NCBI GenBank assembly: GCA_011052165.1
Contig: DRJN01000267.1
Location: 1-6,521 of the forward strand
Reading direction: 5' to 3'
Source: Gammaproteobacteria bacterium
GTDB taxonomy: Bacteria; Pseudomonadota; Gammaproteobacteria; UBA6429; Thiohalophilaceae
Length of the DNA: 6,521 nt
Shown here: piece after piece, positions 5,515 to 6,521 of the stretch
Position numbering within the stretch: position 1 is the first letter of the stretch
How the letters are laid out: each line of letters opens with the position of its first letter
Notes under the pieces: model-generated
What the model saw: the letters and a program-made list of their open reading frames with translations, nothing else
Databases searched by the model: none
What the model was told of the DNA's origin: nothing
Translations under genes and position numbers: made by a program

Positions 5515-5604
5515 GGAGAAGTGTCCGAGAGGCTGAAGGAGCACGCCTGGAAAGTGTGTATACGCTAACCCGTATCGAGGGTTCGAATCCCTCCTTCTCC
5601 GCCA
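5515..5604 (+). tRNA. tRNA-Ser, anticodon GGA
   Basis: This is a class II tRNA of 90 bases. The acceptor GGAGAAG pairs with CTTCTCC, the D arm is CCGAGAGGCTGAAGG and the anticodon arm is CACGC-CTGGAAA-GTGTG with anticodon GGA. The long variable arm contains TACG...CGTA, and the T arm is GAGGG-TTCGAAT-CCCTC. The discriminator is G, with CCA encoded (5602-5604). It closely resembles E. coli tRNA-Ser(GGA). No clear promoter is visible directly upstream, since the region before it is filled by the decayed tRNA-Ser copy. It may be transcribed from further upstream. Confidence 0.96.
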
Positions 5605-5617
5605 ATATTTACCATAA

Positions 5618-5693
5618 GCTGCTGAATATAAGAATGTTATTCTGGCTCCTGTCTACCTATATACGGGTCGATTAAGAATAAGCAGCATTTTTT
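5618..5693 (+). terminator. Possible terminator downstream of tRNA-Ser
   Basis: AGCAGC at 5681-5686 followed by A and six T residues (5688-5693) looks like the right half of a terminator. Its only complement nearby is GCTGCT at 5618-5623, nearly 60 bases away, which gives a very large loop. An internal stem GAATA/TATTC could shorten it. The call is weak and rests mainly on the T-run. Confidence 0.25.
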
Positions 5694-5753
5694 GTACTAT
5701 CCGCACGGTTCTGAAGCACTCGATTATTCCCTGATATAAATCACCATTGAAGA

Positions 5754-5942
5754 TGGCTGGCCCTGATCGGCGCACTCTACGGTCACAAAAAAACGATATG
5801 CAAGAAATCACTGAGCGCTAAAGAAAAACAGGCTTATCGCAGCAAACACAGCGAACCGGTTGTCAAATTATACTGGGTTTGGTGCGATCGACAATGTCAC
5901 CGCAGCGAGCTATTGCCGACAATCCGCTTCGCTCGGATCTAA
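5754..5942 (+). mobile_element. IS66-family transposase remnant
   Basis: The frame starting at 5754 reads without interruption to TAA at 5940. It contains ALIGALYGHKKT, LSAKEKQAYRSKHSEPVV and WCDRQCHRSELLP, which resemble the part of IS66-type (TnpC) transposases just before the final catalytic glutamate segment. There LIGxLYxxEK, a RQKHSxPVV-like block and SDLLPSNPL are usual. After ELLP the match shifts to the +2 frame (NPLRSDLND), a one-base deletion near 5918, and then stops. The upstream domains and the C-terminal end are missing and a stop precedes the fragment, so it is dead. The family call is from motif memory and I cannot name the element. Confidence 0.6.
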
Positions 5943-5990
5943 ACGACTGGACGTGTCAATAACGGCCTGGGTTTGGCCGGTGAACAAAAT

Positions 5991-6019
5991 AAAAAACCGC
6001 CGGATAACACCAGCGGTTT
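5991..6019 (-). terminator. Intrinsic terminator, minus strand
   Basis: On the minus strand AAACCGCTGG (6019-6010) pairs with CCGGCGGTTT (6003-5994), with one G-U pair, around TGTTAT. A run TTTTTTATTTT follows. This is a strong Rho-independent terminator. It lies about 50 bases after the stop of the integrase fragment on the same strand. It may be the original terminator of the integrase gene, left after most of the gene was deleted. That last step is inference. Confidence 0.75.
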
Positions 6020-6067
6020 CCCAGCAATGGAGACATCCCTGTCAAACTTCCCACATCCCTGTGCTTG

Positions 6068-6211
6068 CTACCCTATAAAAATACACCCGGCGTGTCTGTA
6101 GGCATTTGCTGAAAGTTTTGTAGGCTTTGTATGACAGGGTAAACCCATACGGTTTGTACCCGCAGGGTCCCCGGGTTTGGTGTTTCGGATTGCGGTATCT
6201 GATAAAGGCAT
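6068..6211 (-). pseudogene. 5' remnant of a P4-type tyrosine recombinase (integrase)
   Basis: The frame from ATG 6211 runs 47 codons to a TAG at 6068-6070. Its first 15 residues, MPLSDTAIRNTKPGD, match the standard start of P4-family phage and island integrases (MPLTDTAIRNAKP...), the Arm DNA-binding domain. The next residues (PAGTNRM...) no longer match, and the rest of the gene of about 400 codons is absent. A consensus Shine-Dalgarno AAGGAG (6220-6225) lies eight bases before the ATG, so this was a real gene start. The fragment reads away from the tRNA/tmRNA-like end at 6355-6381, the usual order for an island integrase. It has been truncated by deletion. Confidence 0.65.
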
Positions 6212-6261
6212 GGGGGCAACTCCTTATGATGCTCGTGCTGCTGCCCCTAATGTTGCCCCCA
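6211..6261. repeat. 10-bp inverted repeat and related motifs at the integrase start
   Basis: TGGGGGCAAC (6211-6220) is the perfect inverse complement of GTTGCCCCCA (6252-6261), and AGTTGCCTCC follows directly at 6261-6270 as a near copy. The left arm covers the space between ribosome binding site and start codon of the integrase fragment and includes the A of its ATG. Repeated GGGGGCAAC-like words are, as I recall, common upstream of P4-type integrases and may be arm-type or regulatory binding sites. Confidence 0.55.
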
Positions 6262-6339
6262 GTTGCCTCCTAGCTGTCAATGAATTTCATTAGCCTGCAA
6301 TAGACTGAAAAGAAGGGTAACCGATTGATTTAAGGCATT

Positions 6340-6362
6340 AAAAAAGCCGTCTTAGGGGCGGC
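6340..6362 (-). terminator. Short GC stem with T-run, minus strand
   Basis: On the minus strand GCCG (6362-6359) pairs with CGGC (6349-6346) across CCCCTAAGA, followed by six T residues (6345-6340). The stem can be lengthened by one pair across a mismatch. It directly follows, and partly overlaps, the tRNA/tmRNA-like 3' end. It could be the terminator of that RNA gene. With only four solid base pairs the call is moderate. Confidence 0.45.
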
Positions 6363-6381
6363 GGGAATCGAACCCGTATCG
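6355..6381 (-). other. tRNA/tmRNA 3'-end-like fragment, possible att site
   Basis: On the minus strand CGGG-TTCGATT-CCCG (6376-6362) is a T-stem-loop, followed by CCGCCCC like the 3' acceptor strand of a tRNA or tmRNA. The sequence before it, ACTTTCGATACGGG, recalls the end of tmRNA (AATTTCGGACGCGGG in E. coli), but the 140 bases further upstream show no clear tmRNA body. No CCA follows and the fifth T-stem pair is A-C. With the integrase start about 145 bases away, this is best read as an attachment-site copy of an ssrA or tRNA 3' end. A diverged ssrA end whose 5' part lies beyond the window cannot be excluded. Confidence 0.45.
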
Positions 6382-6521
6382 AAAGTATTCTAACCTCATG
6401 TAAATTAAGCATAAAATTTATTTCTCTAATTCAATTTGGGTAAACCACCGCCTCTGGCGGTGAGACTCGAAAAGGCTCTGCCGTTCCGTCGTGCAGAGAA
6501 GAGAATAGTTTTTTTGAGGCG
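6382..6521. other. Noncoding right end with two hairpins
   Basis: No gene is visible here. CACCGCC (6446-6452) and GGCGGTG (6456-6462) make a perfect 7-bp stem with a 3-base loop. CTCTGC (6476-6481) and GCAGAG (6493-6498) form a 6-bp stem with an 11-base loop. A run of seven T residues at 6509-6515 lies ten bases after the second stem, too far for a textbook terminator. The part around 6390-6440 is AT-rich. Confidence 0.4.

Noticed and set aside
5351..5605. 84-codon minus-strand frame starting MAEKEGFEPS
   Set aside because: It is the antisense of tRNA-Ser and its decayed copy. Frames beginning like this are a familiar false protein over tRNA-Ser genes.
5860..6078. 72-codon plus-strand frame starting at TTG 5860
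   Set aside because: It overlaps the IS66 remnant in another frame, has no family motif and no convincing ribosome binding site.

Overview
This window looks like chromosomal DNA of a gammaproteobacterium, or a close relative. The evidence is a short-type IspA with an adjoining XseB, an Escherichia-like PcnB, and a pcnB-folK-kinase-panB order, with moderate GC in the genes. I cannot name the genus. The core genes occupy about 437-5263. The flanks (1-436 and 5264-6521) carry repeats, tRNA material and mobile-element debris, and I see no intact protein gene in either.

Minus-strand block: xseB (exonuclease VII small subunit) and ispA (farnesyl diphosphate synthase) overlap by 8 bp. The dxs gene that often follows ispA in gammaproteobacteria is not there. 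Positions 1-436 instead hold AT-rich DNA and two palindromic repeats. Upstream of xseB is a tRNA-Glu gene with anticodon CUC, on the minus strand, with a good sigma-70 promoter.

Plus-strand block: pcnB (poly(A) polymerase I), folK (HPPK, folate synthesis), a deoxynucleoside kinase and panB (ketopantoate hydroxymethyltransferase). All three junctions are 4-base ATGA stop/start overlaps, so this is almost certainly one translationally coupled operon. The conserved start of PcnB can only be reached if translation begins at a non-standard codon, most likely AUU at 1964, seven bases after a Shine-Dalgarno sequence. E. coli pcnB is known to start at AUU, so the unusual start appears to be conserved.

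Right flank: after panB come a terminator-like hairpin, a second large hairpin, and a decayed tRNA-Ser copy interrupted in its anticodon loop by about 43 bp. An intact tRNA-Ser(GGA) follows. Beyond it lie an IS66-type transposase remnant on the plus strand and, on the minus strand, the first codons of a P4-type integrase with a strong ribosome binding site. A terminator lies after the integrase remnant, and a tRNA/tmRNA 3'-end-like fragment lies upstream of it. This looks like the wreck of an integrative element. panC, a common neighbour of panB, is missing from this side, consistent with loss of synteny there.

I found no intact new defence or metabolic system. The most noteworthy points are the AUU start of pcnB, the interrupted tRNA-Ser copy with its competing stem-loops, and the integrase and att remnants.
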